64,000 bases of DNA from Roseomonas sp. KE2513 (GTDB lineage Bacteria; Pseudomonadota; Alphaproteobacteria; Acetobacterales; Acetobacteraceae). Location: the NCBI RefSeq assembly GCF_016107305.1, contig NZ_RCVR01000008.1, positions 1-64,000 of the forward strand. The letters are read 5' to 3'. Both the position numbers and the translations under genes were made by a program. A model generated the notes under the pieces. The model searched no databases. It worked only from the letters and a program-made list of their open reading frames with translations, and was not told the origin of the DNA. Of the stretch, positions 42,885 through 51,591 are shown one piece after another; positions within the stretch are counted from its first letter, which is position 1; each line of letters begins with the position of its first letter.

Positions 42885-43252
42885 GCCCGGTCGGTCAGGG
42901 TAGTGGTGTCGGGCGTGGTGCGGGTGATGAGGCTCGCCATGACCTCGAAGGCGCCGAGGATGAGGTGGGGCAGCCAGACATAGCCGGAGAAGCCGAAGAG
43001 CCAGGGCGAGACGGCCAGCAGCAGGCCGGCGACGAGATCGAGGCCGAGATGCACGGGCATCGGGATGACGCGCACGACGCCGAGCTCGTAATCGGTCATC
43101 AGCGAGCTGGCGAGGAGGACGAGGCCGATGACGACCGCGATCCACTGCGCGCTGCCGCCGTCGGCGAAGCCGAAGATCCAGGGAGAGGCGGCGATCACGA
43201 TGCCCGCGACGTAATCGATCATGCCGTGCGTGCGGGTGGAGACGAATCTCAT
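42881..43252 (-). CDS. SPW-repeat membrane protein
   Basis: 123 aa, four predicted membrane segments. Two SPW repeats are visible: IAASPWIFGFAD and LAVSPWLFGFSG. Start at Met 43252 matches the family N-terminus (THGMIDYVAG); the frame to 43396 is not supported. It is coupled to the DUF2243 gene by a 4-bp overlap. Family function unknown. Confidence 0.85.
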   Translation of the reverse strand: MRFVSTRTHGMIDYVAGIVIAASPWIFGFADGGSAQWIAVVIGLVLLASSLMTDYELGVVRVIPMPVHLGLDLVAGLLLAVSPWLFGFSGYVWLPHLILGAFEVMASLITRTTPDTTTLTDRA

Positions 43253-43569
43253 GGGCGCTCTTTCGTGTTCGGGTGGATCGGCGGCGACCTGGCTATCCTG
43301 CCTTCGGACATGCGCGGCAGCCCTTGGCCTGTTGCCCGGCGCGGTCTGGGCGTGCGGCAGTTGGCGCTGTGTCGGCGCTGCTGGATGGCCGGGCACTCCC
43401 TGCGCGACGGTCGCCGCCCGGTCATTCTCGGCTACCCGGATGGAACGCCTTTAACCTGTGCAAGCGGCCACGCCTCTTCCTTAAAGCGTGATGCGCGGCG
43501 GCGGCCAAACCGCGGCGCCGTCGCGAGCGTTCGATAAGGCGGAAGGAATCTGGCAAGAGGAGCGGCAAC

Positions 43570-43770
43570 ATGACCACGGCCAAGAAGGCGGACCGGCGTG
43601 CGGAGGAGACGGGCTCGGGCAAGGGCGGCGTGAGCAACGAGGCCGGGCCGTCGGCGGGCACGGGGCGCCTGGCCGAGAACGAGCCACACCACGATAACCA
43701 GCGCGACATCGGCGGCACTGGCTCCCCGAAATCCGACGGAGGACGGCCCGGCCACAAGGCGAATGCCTGA
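43570..43770 (+). CDS. Small hydrophilic disordered protein
   Basis: 66 aa, rich in Gly, Asn, Glu, Lys and His, with no hydrophobic core and no recognised domain; probably disordered. AAGAGGAGC site upstream of the ATG. It overlaps the patatin gene by 8 bp, so coupled translation is likely. A stress-type role is possible but not shown. Confidence 0.55.
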   Translation: MTTAKKADRRAEETGSGKGGVSNEAGPSAGTGRLAENEPHHDNQRDIGGTGSPKSDGGRPGHKANA

Positions 43771-44917
43771 GGGGCTGGGCGAAGGCACCGCACCCGACCC
43801 ATCCCGCCAGGGGGAGATGACGGTCCTCGTCCTCTCCGGCGGGATCGCGCTCGGGGCTTTCGAGGCAGGGGTCTATGCGGGGCTGGCCGAAGCCGGCCGG
43901 GCAGAACCCGACTGGCTGCTCGGCTCCTCTGCCGGGGCGCTGAACGCCGCCATCATTGCCGGCAACCCGCCGGGAAGGCGGGTGGAGGCACTGCGCCAGT
44001 TCTGGAAGGGCGTTTCAGGGGACCCGACCCCCTGGACTTCCTTTCTGCTCGGCCCACCACCGTCAGCCGGGGCTTGGCGGCGTGCCTATGGCAAGGCGGC
44101 GGTGATGCAGTCGCTCCTGCTCGGCCGCCCAGGGCTTTTCCAGCCGCGGATCATGGGCGGCGACCTCGCGGGCCGGGCGCCGTCGCTATACGACCTCGCG
44201 CCGTTGCGGCGTCGCCTGCCGGACTGCCTCGACTTCGAGCGGCTGAACCACGCCTCCGCGCCGCGGCTGAGCGTCGTCGCGACTGATGTGGTGAGCGGCG
44301 AGCGAGTTGTGTTCGACACGCGGCGGGACCGGATCGGGCCGGAGCACCTGCTCGCCTCCTGCGCGCTGCTGCCGGTCTTCGCGCCGGTGGAGGTAGAGGG
44401 ACGGTTGCTGGGGGATGGCGGGCTCTCCTCCAACGCGCCGCTCGACCTGCTGCTTGGCGAGGTCGGGGAAGAGCCGGTGTTCTGCCTCTTGGTGGAGCTT
44501 TTCGCGCAGCGGGGAAGCCGGCCCCGCACGCTCGCGGCCTCGGCGTCGCGCGCTGGGGATCTCGCCTTCGGCAACCAGACGCGGCGGCTGGTGGAGGCCT
44601 GCGAGCGCGAGTTCCGCCTGCGCGCCCTGATCGCGGAGGTGGCGGAGCGGCTGCCGCCCGCGCTGCGCGAGGGGCGGGAAATCGGCCCCCTGCTACGTGA
44701 AGCTGGCGGGCCGCGCCGGCTGACCTTGCTGGTGCTCGGTCAGCGCGCCGGGCTGGACGAGGCAGGGTTGGGAAAGGTCTTCGACTTTTCGCCGCTGGCG
44801 GTGGAGGAGCGCTGGTTGGCCGGGGCGGCGGCCCTGCGCGAGGGGCTTCGGCGGATTGGGGAAGAAGCCGGCCAAATCGCGGCGCCGGGGTTGGTGCTGC
44901 ACGAGGTGGAAGGGTGA
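43763..44917 (+). CDS. Patatin-like phospholipase
   Basis: 384 aa lipid acyl hydrolase. The nucleophile elbow GSSAG is at 54-58 (S56), and the catalytic aspartate is in DGGLSSNAPLD (about residue 215). The oxyanion segment reads LSGGIALGAFEAGV, slightly different from the common GGGxxG form. No signal peptide. It acts on phospholipids or their breakdown products, possibly in the cytoplasm or as an effector. The 8-bp overlap with the upstream small gene links their expression. Confidence 0.85.
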   Translation: MPEGLGEGTAPDPSRQGEMTVLVLSGGIALGAFEAGVYAGLAEAGRAEPDWLLGSSAGALNAAIIAGNPPGRRVEALRQFWKGVSGDPTPWTSFLLGPPPSAGAWRRAYGKAAVMQSLLLGRPGLFQPRIMGGDLAGRAPSLYDLAPLRRRLPDCLDFERLNHASAPRLSVVATDVVSGERVVFDTRRDRIGPEHLLASCALLPVFAPVEVEGRLLGDGGLSSNAPLDLLLGEVGEEPVFCLLVELFAQRGSRPRTLAASASRAGDLAFGNQTRRLVEACEREFRLRALIAEVAERLPPALREGREIGPLLREAGGPRRLTLLVLGQRAGLDEAGLGKVFDFSPLAVEERWLAGAAALREGLRRIGEEAGQIAAPGLVLHEVEG

Positions 44918-45498
44918 TGCGTCAGTCATCCCGGTGGTGACCAGGGTCGGGTCCGCAGCCGGGTTGACGGCAGCTGCGGTTCACGGCCACCTCGTCTCGA
45001 ATTCTTTGCCGGTCAGCGTCTTGAATGCAGAGCGCGACGAAGGTGCGGTGTTCTCTGCTTGGTTGAGTGGACCGAAGAACCTTCGGCCGAATGAACGTTG
45101 GGCGGTGCTCTCTCCGGATCATAGAGCGTTCCGATGAACTCCATAGCGATCGGCACGACATTTCGTGGATGTTGCCCAGCGATGAATTCTGAATGGCTGC
45201 TGAGGAAGAACGGAAGAAGCGGGGTGCGTGGGCCTGCAATAACCCAGGTGTCTGACATCTGACATCCGAGGTCTAGAGGGGAAAAGGACATTTTTCGTTA
45301 AGATTTCTTTTCGATGTATTTGAAGTGCATCACCATGCCACGTCCAAGATTTATTCTTGTCGGCGTTTTTTCCATTCACCCGAGTGGATGAGCCATTATG
45401 AAATTTTTGCTTCGAGCGGTATTCCCTAAGCGTCTGATTTCTCGCCCTGGCACGGCAGTTGCGGCGGAAGCGGTGTCTACAACTCTGAGGACGCCCTT
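44918..45498. other. AT-richer intergenic region upstream of the PEP-CTERM phosphodiesterase
   Basis: 580 bp with no gene I can support. Base composition falls well below the window average, most clearly at 45270-45440. It contains a small hairpin (CCGAAG-AAC-CTTCGG, 45072-45086), a TCTGACATCTGACATC direct repeat near 45251-45266, and a sigma-54 promoter at 45448-45462. Short ORFs on both strands do not resemble proteins. It could be a degraded insertion or a long regulatory region. Confidence 0.5.
45448..45462 (+). promoter_or_regulatory. Sigma-54 promoter
   Basis: TGGCACG-GCAG-TTGC matches the RpoN consensus TGGCACG-N4-TTGC at every fixed position, with GG at 45449-45450 (-24) and GC at 45461-45462 (-12). 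A start site near 45474 would leave about 25 nt before the ATG of the PEP-CTERM phosphodiesterase. PEP-CTERM genes are often controlled by the RpoN-dependent PrsK/PrsR system in other bacteria. Confidence 0.75.
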
Positions 45499-46587
45499 AT
45501 GGTCGCACACTGCTTCACTGTTCTTCACCGGGTTCTTCCCGTAACACGGCTCTCGACTGCGCTGGTCGTTGCTTCGGCTCTTTCTACTGTTACCGCGCAA
45601 GCGGCGCCCCTGCTCGGCGGATCCACCCTGAGCGGCGAGCCTCCCTTGATCATCAATCATCGCGGCGCCAGCGGCTACCTGCCCGAGGAGACGCTGGAGG
45701 CCTATCAGCTCTCGGTCGCCATGAGGGCGGACTACCTGGAGGGCGACGTGTACACCACGCGCGACGGGGTCGCCGTGATGCTTCACGACGGCACGCTGAA
45801 CGCCACGACGAATGTGGTGAGCTACGCGAGCACGCATCCCGCGATCGCTGCCCTTCGGTCGCCGAACGGCACCTACAACGTCAACAACTTCACCTACTCG
45901 CAGCTGCAGCAGCTTACCGCGACCATCCGCAACGCGAACGGCTACGGCACCGACCGCAGCTTCTACGACCCGACCCGCGACTACAAGATGATCAGCCTCG
46001 CGCAACTGGCCGACTATACTTACCAGACGGCCCAGACGACTGGGCAGAACCTCGGCATCTATCCGGAGGCTAAGCAGAGCGGCCTGGCGGTGGTCGATGC
46101 CATTCTCGCCGTCCTGAACGACCCGAAATACAATGGCTACTTCAGCGCCGGATCGGGGCACGCCATCCTGCAGTCCTTCGACCCTGCGCAGGTCCAGTAC
46201 ATGAATACGGTGACCGGCCTGCCGCTCGCCCAGCTCGGCGTCTGCCCGACCACCGCGGCGCAGGCCCAGGCGATCAAGGCCTATGCCGACGGCGTCGGGC
46301 CATCCATCAGCCAGGTGACCCAGGCTTGCGTCGACATCGCCCATGCCGCCAGGCTGACGGTGCATCCCTACACCTTCCTGAACAATCCCGCGCAGTACGC
46401 CCAGTTCTACGCGTTCGGGGTGGACGGCGTGTTCACCAACTTCGCCGACATCGCCAGGGCGGAGCGTGACAAGGCCTACGGGCCCGTGGCGGTGCCCGAG
46501 CCCGCTTCCCTCGCGCTGTTCGGCGTGGGGCTGCTGGGCATGGGTCTGGTGCGCCGCCGCGGCGCGACGCGCCGGCCGCAGGCCTGA
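45499..46587 (+). CDS. Secreted glycerophosphodiester phosphodiesterase with PEP-CTERM anchor
   Basis: 362 aa. The signal peptide ends at VTAQAAP (~36). GDPD catalytic residues are visible: H54-R55 (NHRGASG), E64, E81/D83 in YLEGDV, and H96-D97 (LHDGTL). The C-terminal PEP-CTERM signal has VPEPASL, a hydrophobic helix and RRRGATRR. It should cleave glycerophosphodiesters outside the cell, perhaps recycling phosphate or phospholipid, and be sorted to the surface by an exosortase encoded elsewhere. It is preceded by a sigma-54 promoter and followed by an intrinsic terminator, a stand-alone unit. Confidence 0.9.
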   Translation: MVAHCFTVLHRVLPVTRLSTALVVASALSTVTAQAAPLLGGSTLSGEPPLIINHRGASGYLPEETLEAYQLSVAMRADYLEGDVYTTRDGVAVMLHDGTLNATTNVVSYASTHPAIAALRSPNGTYNVNNFTYSQLQQLTATIRNANGYGTDRSFYDPTRDYKMISLAQLADYTYQTAQTTGQNLGIYPEAKQSGLAVVDAILAVLNDPKYNGYFSAGSGHAILQSFDPAQVQYMNTVTGLPLAQLGVCPTTAAQAQAIKAYADGVGPSISQVTQACVDIAHAARLTVHPYTFLNNPAQYAQFYAFGVDGVFTNFADIARAERDKAYGPVAVPEPASLALFGVGLLGMGLVRRRGATRRPQA

Positions 46588-46889
46588 ACCACTTAGGTAT
46601 TGCTGGGCTGCGCCAACCGCGGTTCAGGTGACGGAGGCCGGGCGCTCGGGCGCCCGGCCTTTTTCGTGCCGGGACCGGTAATCCCCCTGCCTTTCCTCGG
46701 GGAGCCGAGCAACAAATCCCCTCGGTTGATTCGCTTTTCAGTCGCCGGTCGCGTATATCGAGGGCAGGCCGCTGCGTGCTCCTCCAAGCGCCGGCGGCTC
46801 AGGGCCGGCTTGAGGCACCCGCCTGCCTCGCCGGCCCGCCTTCCCGGTTCTCCGAGAGGCGCGCGACCCTGGGCCGCGCGCCGCTGCCG
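46588..46889. other. Intergenic region with terminator
   Basis: About 300 bp between the phosphodiesterase and the convergent catalase gene. It holds the terminator at 46635-46664. No other signal is obvious. Confidence 0.4.
46635..46664 (+). terminator. Intrinsic terminator of the PEP-CTERM phosphodiesterase
   Basis: The stem AGGCCGGGCG (46635-46644) pairs perfectly with CGCCCGGCCT (46651-46660) around a 6-nt loop, followed directly by TTTT. It lies 48 nt after the stop codon. Classic rho-independent structure. Confidence 0.85.
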
Positions 46890-47744
46890 TCAGTTCTTCG
46901 GCGAGGTCATCGGCGGCTGGGTGGAGGTCTGCTCCACCTGCGCGCCGCCGTCCGGGCGGGCTGGGGAGAGTTCCGGCACCTGGCCGAGCGGCTTTGAGAT
47001 CATTGCCTCGAACTGGCCCTTGCCGTCGAGCGAGGGGCCGGTCGTCCAGCGGCCCTCGGGCACCGTGCCGTCCACGCCGTGCACGAAGAAGGCGTAGGCG
47101 AACTCGCCCTTCTCCTGCGACTGCGGGAAGCTGTTCGGGATGGGCAGCGCCGCCTCCTTGCCGCCCAGATCCTCGATGACGGCCAGCCACTGCTGCTGGT
47201 GCATCGTGTCCCGCGCGATAAGGAAGGAGAGCATGTCCTTCATCCCGGCATCATCGGTCATGTTGTAGAGGCGCACGGCGAGCGCGCGGCCCGTCGATTC
47301 GGCGGCGACGTTGGCGTACATGTCGGCGACGATGTTGCCGCTGGCATAGACGTGGCTCGCGTTGAAGGGCACGCCGTTGCAGTTCTCGGGCGTGGCGCCG
47401 AGGCCGGTGGAGAGGATGTGGCGCAGGTTCATGCCGTTCAGCACGGCGCCGGCCATGGTATCCTTCGACATCTCCTCCTGGAAGGAGAGCGGCGCGCCCT
47501 CAAGGTTCAGGGCGACGGCGGTGGAGAGCATCTCGACATGGCCGATCTCCTCCGTGCCGGTGTTCAGCAGCATCTCCCGGTACTTCATCGGGCCGCGTGA
47601 GCCCCAGGACTGGAAGAGGTACTGCATCATGACGCGGATCTCGCCCTCCACGCCGCCAATCGCCTGCTGCAGCGCTCGGGCGAAGACGGGATTGGGCTTG
47701 TCGACACGGACAGGGTACTGAAGGCGGGGCGTGCTGAAGAACAT
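46890..47744 (-). CDS. Manganese catalase
   Basis: 284 aa non-heme catalase, di-manganese type. Ligand set in the expected places: E35, E66, H69 (TEEIGHVEM), E149 (AAESTGR) and H182 (ARDTMHQQQW). The C-terminal tail is Pro/Gln-rich. It removes hydrogen peroxide in the cytoplasm. Upstream 118 bp show no clear sigma factor boxes; a GC-rich alternating tract lies just upstream. Confidence 0.93.
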   Translation of the reverse strand: MFFSTPRLQYPVRVDKPNPVFARALQQAIGGVEGEIRVMMQYLFQSWGSRGPMKYREMLLNTGTEEIGHVEMLSTAVALNLEGAPLSFQEEMSKDTMAGAVLNGMNLRHILSTGLGATPENCNGVPFNASHVYASGNIVADMYANVAAESTGRALAVRLYNMTDDAGMKDMLSFLIARDTMHQQQWLAVIEDLGGKEAALPIPNSFPQSQEKGEFAYAFFVHGVDGTVPEGRWTTGPSLDGKGQFEAMISKPLGQVPELSPARPDGGAQVEQTSTQPPMTSPKN

Positions 47745-47862
47745 GCGGGCTTCCTTCTACGGCGGTCGTTCTATCGTCGGAAACGCGCATGTGCGCGCGC
47801 GCGATGCGCAGTTCACCCGGAATAATGGACACGAGTGTTTGACCTGCGTCCCGCGCGATGGC

Positions 47863-48054
47863 TCAGCTCATCATTGGGCGTAACGACCCCATCCGGTTCC
47901 CGGCCGGCGGTGGCGGGGCGGGTTGCGGCGCGGCCGGTTGTCGCAACGGGGGGCGTGCCTGCAGCAGCTCGGTCTGACGCGGCGAGAGCGAGAGGACGAG
48001 GTGCAGCTGAAGGAGACGCCGGTTCAGCTCTGCCGGCTGCGGAAGCACTTTCAT
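47863..48054 (-). CDS. Possible small protein, uncertain
   Basis: An ORF of 63 aa with a helical middle (LNRRLLQLHLVLSLSPRQTELLQA) and a Pro-rich tail. No clear ribosome-binding site and no known homologue. It is the only coding candidate in the 380-bp gap between the catalase and receiver genes. Could be spurious. Confidence 0.3.
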   Translation of the reverse strand: MKVLPQPAELNRRLLQLHLVLSLSPRQTELLQARPPLRQPAAPQPAPPPPAGNRMGSLRPMMS

Positions 48055-48125
48055 TGCGTAAGACAAGTCGCCTGGGCGGCGGCTGTCGTTAACATCTGAC
48101 AGAACGGACCGCCGCGTCTGGGCCT

Positions 48126-48578
48126 TCAGCCGTGGCCGTTCGACGCCTCGCAGAGTTCGCGGAGCGCCTGCGCCAGTGAGCGGGGGTCGAAGGGCTTCTC
48201 CCAATATGGCACGTTCCGGAAGCGCGCGGGCAGGAAGCTGCGGTCATAGCCCGTCGCGAACACGAAAGGGATGTCTTGCGCGAGAAGCGCGTCGCCGACG
48301 AGGAAGCACGCCTCGCCCCCGAGATTCACGTCCAGCACGGCGAAGTCGATCGGGCCCGCGCTCTCGATCAGATTGAGCGCTTCTGAAAGGCGCGGCACCG
48401 GGCCGATCACCTCGGCCCCGAGTTCGCGCAGCGCCTCGGCGATGTCGTCGGCGATGAAGAACTCGTCCTCCACGACGAGGACGCGGCGGCTGGCGGGCGC
48501 CGCACCGGCGCCTCCTTGCGGCACAGGGAAGACCGAACCGCGAGGGGAGCGTCGCGGAAGGTCGGGAAGAGTTGTCAT
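48126..48578 (-). CDS. Single-domain response regulator 1
   Basis: 150 aa from Met at 48578, mostly a CheY-like receiver with a ~30-aa basic/Pro-rich N-terminal tail. The acidic pocket is VLVVEDEFFIADDI, the phospho-acceptor is in FAVLDVNLGGE, and the conserved T/K pair is in FATGYD and EKPFD. No output domain. Such regulators compete with or relay from HWE-type kinases; one is encoded 1 kb away. Related to regulator 2 at 51592. Confidence 0.85.
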   Translation of the reverse strand: MTTLPDLPRRSPRGSVFPVPQGGAGAAPASRRVLVVEDEFFIADDIAEALRELGAEVIGPVPRLSEALNLIESAGPIDFAVLDVNLGGEACFLVGDALLAQDIPFVFATGYDRSFLPARFRNVPYWEKPFDPRSLAQALRELCEASNGHG

Positions 48579-48628
48579 CGGCCAGCATCTCCCTCCGCGA
48601 CGGTTCGCCACGGTTGAATTTGTGCTCG

Positions 48629-48660
48629 ACCTAATCGCCATCTAGGTGAATTACATAGGT
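48629..48660. repeat. ACCTA/TAGGT repeat cluster in a divergent promoter
   Basis: ACCTA at 48629 forms an inverted repeat with TAGGT at 48643, and a second TAGGT at 48656 repeats the first with a 13-bp period. The group lies between the divergent starts of response regulator 1 and the CRP/FNR gene at 48738. A regulator binding site is possible. Confidence 0.35.
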
Positions 48661-48737
48661 TAAGACTGCATCCGTTTGAAGGGCATATGCCTGTCATGGC
48701 CCCCTGTCGTGGCCCCCGTGGCATGACCGGAGTACCG

Positions 48738-49490
48738 ATGGATCTTCTCGCCTCGAATCCTCTGATCCTGAAGTTGGAACAATTCACCCGGCTGTCGTTT
48801 GAGGAGAAGCAGCTCCTCAATGTCGCGGCGTCGGAAGGGGTGCGCCAGATCGGGCCGCGCGGCGACATCATCCGCGAGGGCGACCGGCCGCAGACGCTGA
48901 ACATCGTGCTCTCGGGCTGGGCCTGCCGCTACAAGCACCTCGAGGACGGACGGCGGCAGATCATCTCCCTCGTTTTGCCGGGCGATTTCTGCGACAGCCA
49001 CGTCTTCGTCCTGCGCCAGATGGACCACTCTATCGGCTCCCTCACCCCGGTGACCTATGCGCAGCTTCCGCGCCGGCGCGTGGAGGAGATGACGGCGAAG
49101 CACCCGCGCCTGAGCCAAGCCTTCCTGTGGGATGCGCTGGTGAACGCCGCTATCCAACGCGAATGGACGGTGAGCCTCGGGCAGCGCCACGCGCTGGAGC
49201 GGATGGCGCACCTCATGTGCGAGATCTTTCTCCGGCTGCGCGGCGTGGGGCAGACGGAGGGCAATTCCTGCGACCTGCCGCTCACCCAGGCGGGAATGGC
49301 TGACGCGATGGGGCTCTCGGTCGTTCACGTGAACCGAACGCTGCAGGAACTGCGCGCGATGAAGCTCATCGTGCTGAAGGGCCGAACGCTCACCATTCCC
49401 GATATTGCGGCCTTGCAGGATGCGGCGCAGTTCAATCCCAACTACCTCCACCTCGACGCGGAGGGACGGCATCTCGATGCGAATGACTAG
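48738..49490 (+). CDS. CRP/FNR-family regulator, paralogue
   Basis: 250 aa from Met 48738 (the frame begins at 48687). Effector domain with LNIVLSGWACRYKHLEDGRRQIISLVLPGD and QMDHSIGSLTPV; HTH LTQAGMADAMGLSVVHVNRTLQELRAMKLI. Very similar to the regulator at 39686. No Fe-S cysteine set. Divergent from response regulator 1. Signal unknown. Confidence 0.88.
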   Translation: MDLLASNPLILKLEQFTRLSFEEKQLLNVAASEGVRQIGPRGDIIREGDRPQTLNIVLSGWACRYKHLEDGRRQIISLVLPGDFCDSHVFVLRQMDHSIGSLTPVTYAQLPRRRVEEMTAKHPRLSQAFLWDALVNAAIQREWTVSLGQRHALERMAHLMCEIFLRLRGVGQTEGNSCDLPLTQAGMADAMGLSVVHVNRTLQELRAMKLIVLKGRTLTIPDIAALQDAAQFNPNYLHLDAEGRHLDAND

Positions 49491-49565
49491 GACCTGGCCG
49501 CGAATGCCGCCGGGGGCGGCGTCGCCGGGCCGCGGTGTCATGGCCCCGCTTGGGGGAGGCGGGCG

Positions 49566-51572
49566 ATGAGCGGCAGGGGCGATCCGGGGAGCTGGCCCCC
49601 CGATGGCGGAGTGACGGGCGAGATCGCCCGGCGCATGGACTGGTCGGCAACGCCGCTCGGCGAGGTCAGCGGCTGGCCACCGGCGCTGCGGACGGCGGTG
49701 GAGATCTGCCTCTCCTCCGCCTTTCCCTGCTTCGTGGCCTGGGGCCCGGAGCTGACGCAGGTTTACAATGATGCCGCGGTCCCGCTTGTGCGCGTGCCGC
49801 ACCCAGAAGCCTTCGGCCGCCCGCTGCGGGAGCTGTGGCCCGATGCCTGGGACACCATCGGGCCGCTGGCCGAGCAAGTGCTGACGCGCGGCGAGACGGT
49901 TTCGCGCGAGGATTTCGCCCTGCCCTCCTCGGCCGGGAAGCCGCCGGGAGAGGAACGCTTCACCTTCTCCTCCAGCCCGCTGCGCGACGCGAGCGGAGCG
50001 GTGGCGGGGCTCTTCGCGACGGTCATCGAGACCACCCGCCGCGTGCGGGCCGAGGATTACCTGCGGCGGAGCGAGGCGCAGGGTGCCGTGCTGCTCGCCG
50101 TCGTGGACCGGATCAGGCCGCTGACGGACCGGGGCGCGATCCTGTCCGTGGGGGCGGAGGCGCTGCGGCGGCACCTCGGCCTCGCCACGGCCGGCTACAA
50201 CGTGCTGGACCCGCCTGAGGCGGATGGGATGGCGGGGAACGGGGCGCCGGGCGGCGGTGTGCCGCCCTGGACGGACCGGCCGCTCCGGCTTGCCGAGCTC
50301 CTGCCCGAGGCGGCCGCCGCGCTGCGGCAGGGGCGTGTGGTCGCGCTCGAGGCGCCAGGAAGCGGGGCGGCGGGCCTGGCTGTCCCGCTCCATCGCGGCG
50401 GGCGGCTGGTGGCCTGGTTCCGGGCGACCGCCACCGGTCCGCGGGCGTGGCCCGAGCACGAGAGGCGCCTCCTGCGGGAGGTGGCGGAGCGGGTTTGGGA
50501 GGCGGCGGAGCGGGCGATGGCGGAGGCCGCGGCGCGCGAGGGCCAGCGCCGGCTACGCTCCCTGCTGGAGGGTATCCCGCAGCTCGTCTGGCGCGCGGTG
50601 GACAGCGGGAACTGGACCTGGTCCAGCCCGCAATGGAGCGCCTATACCGGCCTGTCTGAGGCGGCGACGTGCGGCTACGGCTGGCTGGCCGCCGTGCATC
50701 CTGAGGACCGGGAGGCCGTGATGGCCGCCTGGCGCCGCTGCGCGGCCGAGGAGGAGCCCGTGGCCGAGTTCCGCGCCGAGTTCCGGCTGCTGCACGCGGG
50801 GGAGGGGCAGTACCGCTGGTTCCAGGCCCGCGCCGCCCCGGTGCGCGACGAGGCGGGGGCGGTGGTGGAATGGCTGGGCACCTCGACCGACGTGGACGAA
50901 CTGCGGCGGATGGGCCAGCACCAGCGGCTGCTGCTGGCCGAGCTGCAGCACCGGGTACGCAACACGCTGAGCGTGATCCGCTCCATCATTCGCCGTACCG
51001 TGCAGGCAAGCGACAATCTCGACGACCTGGCGATGCACCTGGACGGGCGGATCGACGCCTTCTCGCGCGTGCAGGCCGCGGTGACGCGCAATCCCGAGCG
51101 CGGCATCGACCTCGCCCAGCTCGTGGCGGACGAACTGCTGGCCTATTCCGCGCGGGAGGGAAAGCAGGTGCACATCCAGGGGCCTCCGGTGGCGCTGCGG
51201 CCGAAGGCGGCGGAGACGCTCGCGCTGGCGCTTCACGAGCTGGCGACGAATGCAGTGAAGTTCGGCGCACTTTCCCAACCTCAAGGGAGGGTGGAGGTCG
51301 CCTGGGACGCGGAGCTTCCCCCCGGCGCACCGCGGCTTCTCTTCCGCTGGCGCGAGATCGGTTTGGCCCCGGCGGCAGAGGCGCCGTTGCACCGCGGCTT
51401 CGGCACCGAGCTGTTCGAGCGGACGTTGCCCTATGAGCTGAATGCCGAGGTGGAGCGGAGCCTCGTGCCTGCAGGGCTGCTCTGCACCATCGTGCTGCCG
51501 CTCTCCGATCGCCTGGTGAAGGAGGAGACGCTGCAGGAGTTCGGCCTCGGCACGCCGGCGGGAGGAGGGTAA
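49566..51572 (+). CDS. PAS/GAF-containing HWE-family histidine kinase
   Basis: 668 aa, cytoplasmic, no membrane segments. N-terminal PAS-like region (about 20-160), GAF-like middle (about 170-320), second PAS (about 330-450, with a PAC-type GQYRWFQARAAPVRDEAGAVVEWLGTSTDV), then the HWE kinase. H-box ELQHRVRNTLSVIRSI, N-box ALALHELATNAVKFGAL (His before the box), and WRE in RWREIG define the HWE group, with G-box HRGFGTELFERTL. Convergent to receiver 2 with a 19-bp gap; it probably phosphorylates receiver 1 or 2. Input may be light, redox or a small molecule; unresolved. Confidence 0.88.
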   Translation: MSGRGDPGSWPPDGGVTGEIARRMDWSATPLGEVSGWPPALRTAVEICLSSAFPCFVAWGPELTQVYNDAAVPLVRVPHPEAFGRPLRELWPDAWDTIGPLAEQVLTRGETVSREDFALPSSAGKPPGEERFTFSSSPLRDASGAVAGLFATVIETTRRVRAEDYLRRSEAQGAVLLAVVDRIRPLTDRGAILSVGAEALRRHLGLATAGYNVLDPPEADGMAGNGAPGGGVPPWTDRPLRLAELLPEAAAALRQGRVVALEAPGSGAAGLAVPLHRGGRLVAWFRATATGPRAWPEHERRLLREVAERVWEAAERAMAEAAAREGQRRLRSLLEGIPQLVWRAVDSGNWTWSSPQWSAYTGLSEAATCGYGWLAAVHPEDREAVMAAWRRCAAEEEPVAEFRAEFRLLHAGEGQYRWFQARAAPVRDEAGAVVEWLGTSTDVDELRRMGQHQRLLLAELQHRVRNTLSVIRSIIRRTVQASDNLDDLAMHLDGRIDAFSRVQAAVTRNPERGIDLAQLVADELLAYSAREGKQVHIQGPPVALRPKAAETLALALHELATNAVKFGALSQPQGRVEVAWDAELPPGAPRLLFRWREIGLAPAAEAPLHRGFGTELFERTLPYELNAEVERSLVPAGLLCTIVLPLSDRLVKEETLQEFGLGTPAGGG

Positions 51573-51591
51573 GGCCGGCGGCCCCTTAACC

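Noticed and set aside
45013-45379. Short minus-strand ORFs of 86-105 codons in the AT-richer region
   Set aside because: They lack ribosome-binding sites and any domain-like pattern, and overlap one another in different frames.
47745-47862. General-stress (EcfG) promoter upstream of Mn catalase
   Set aside because: GTGAAC and CGTT elements occur, but the spacing is about 25 nt instead of the required 16-17.
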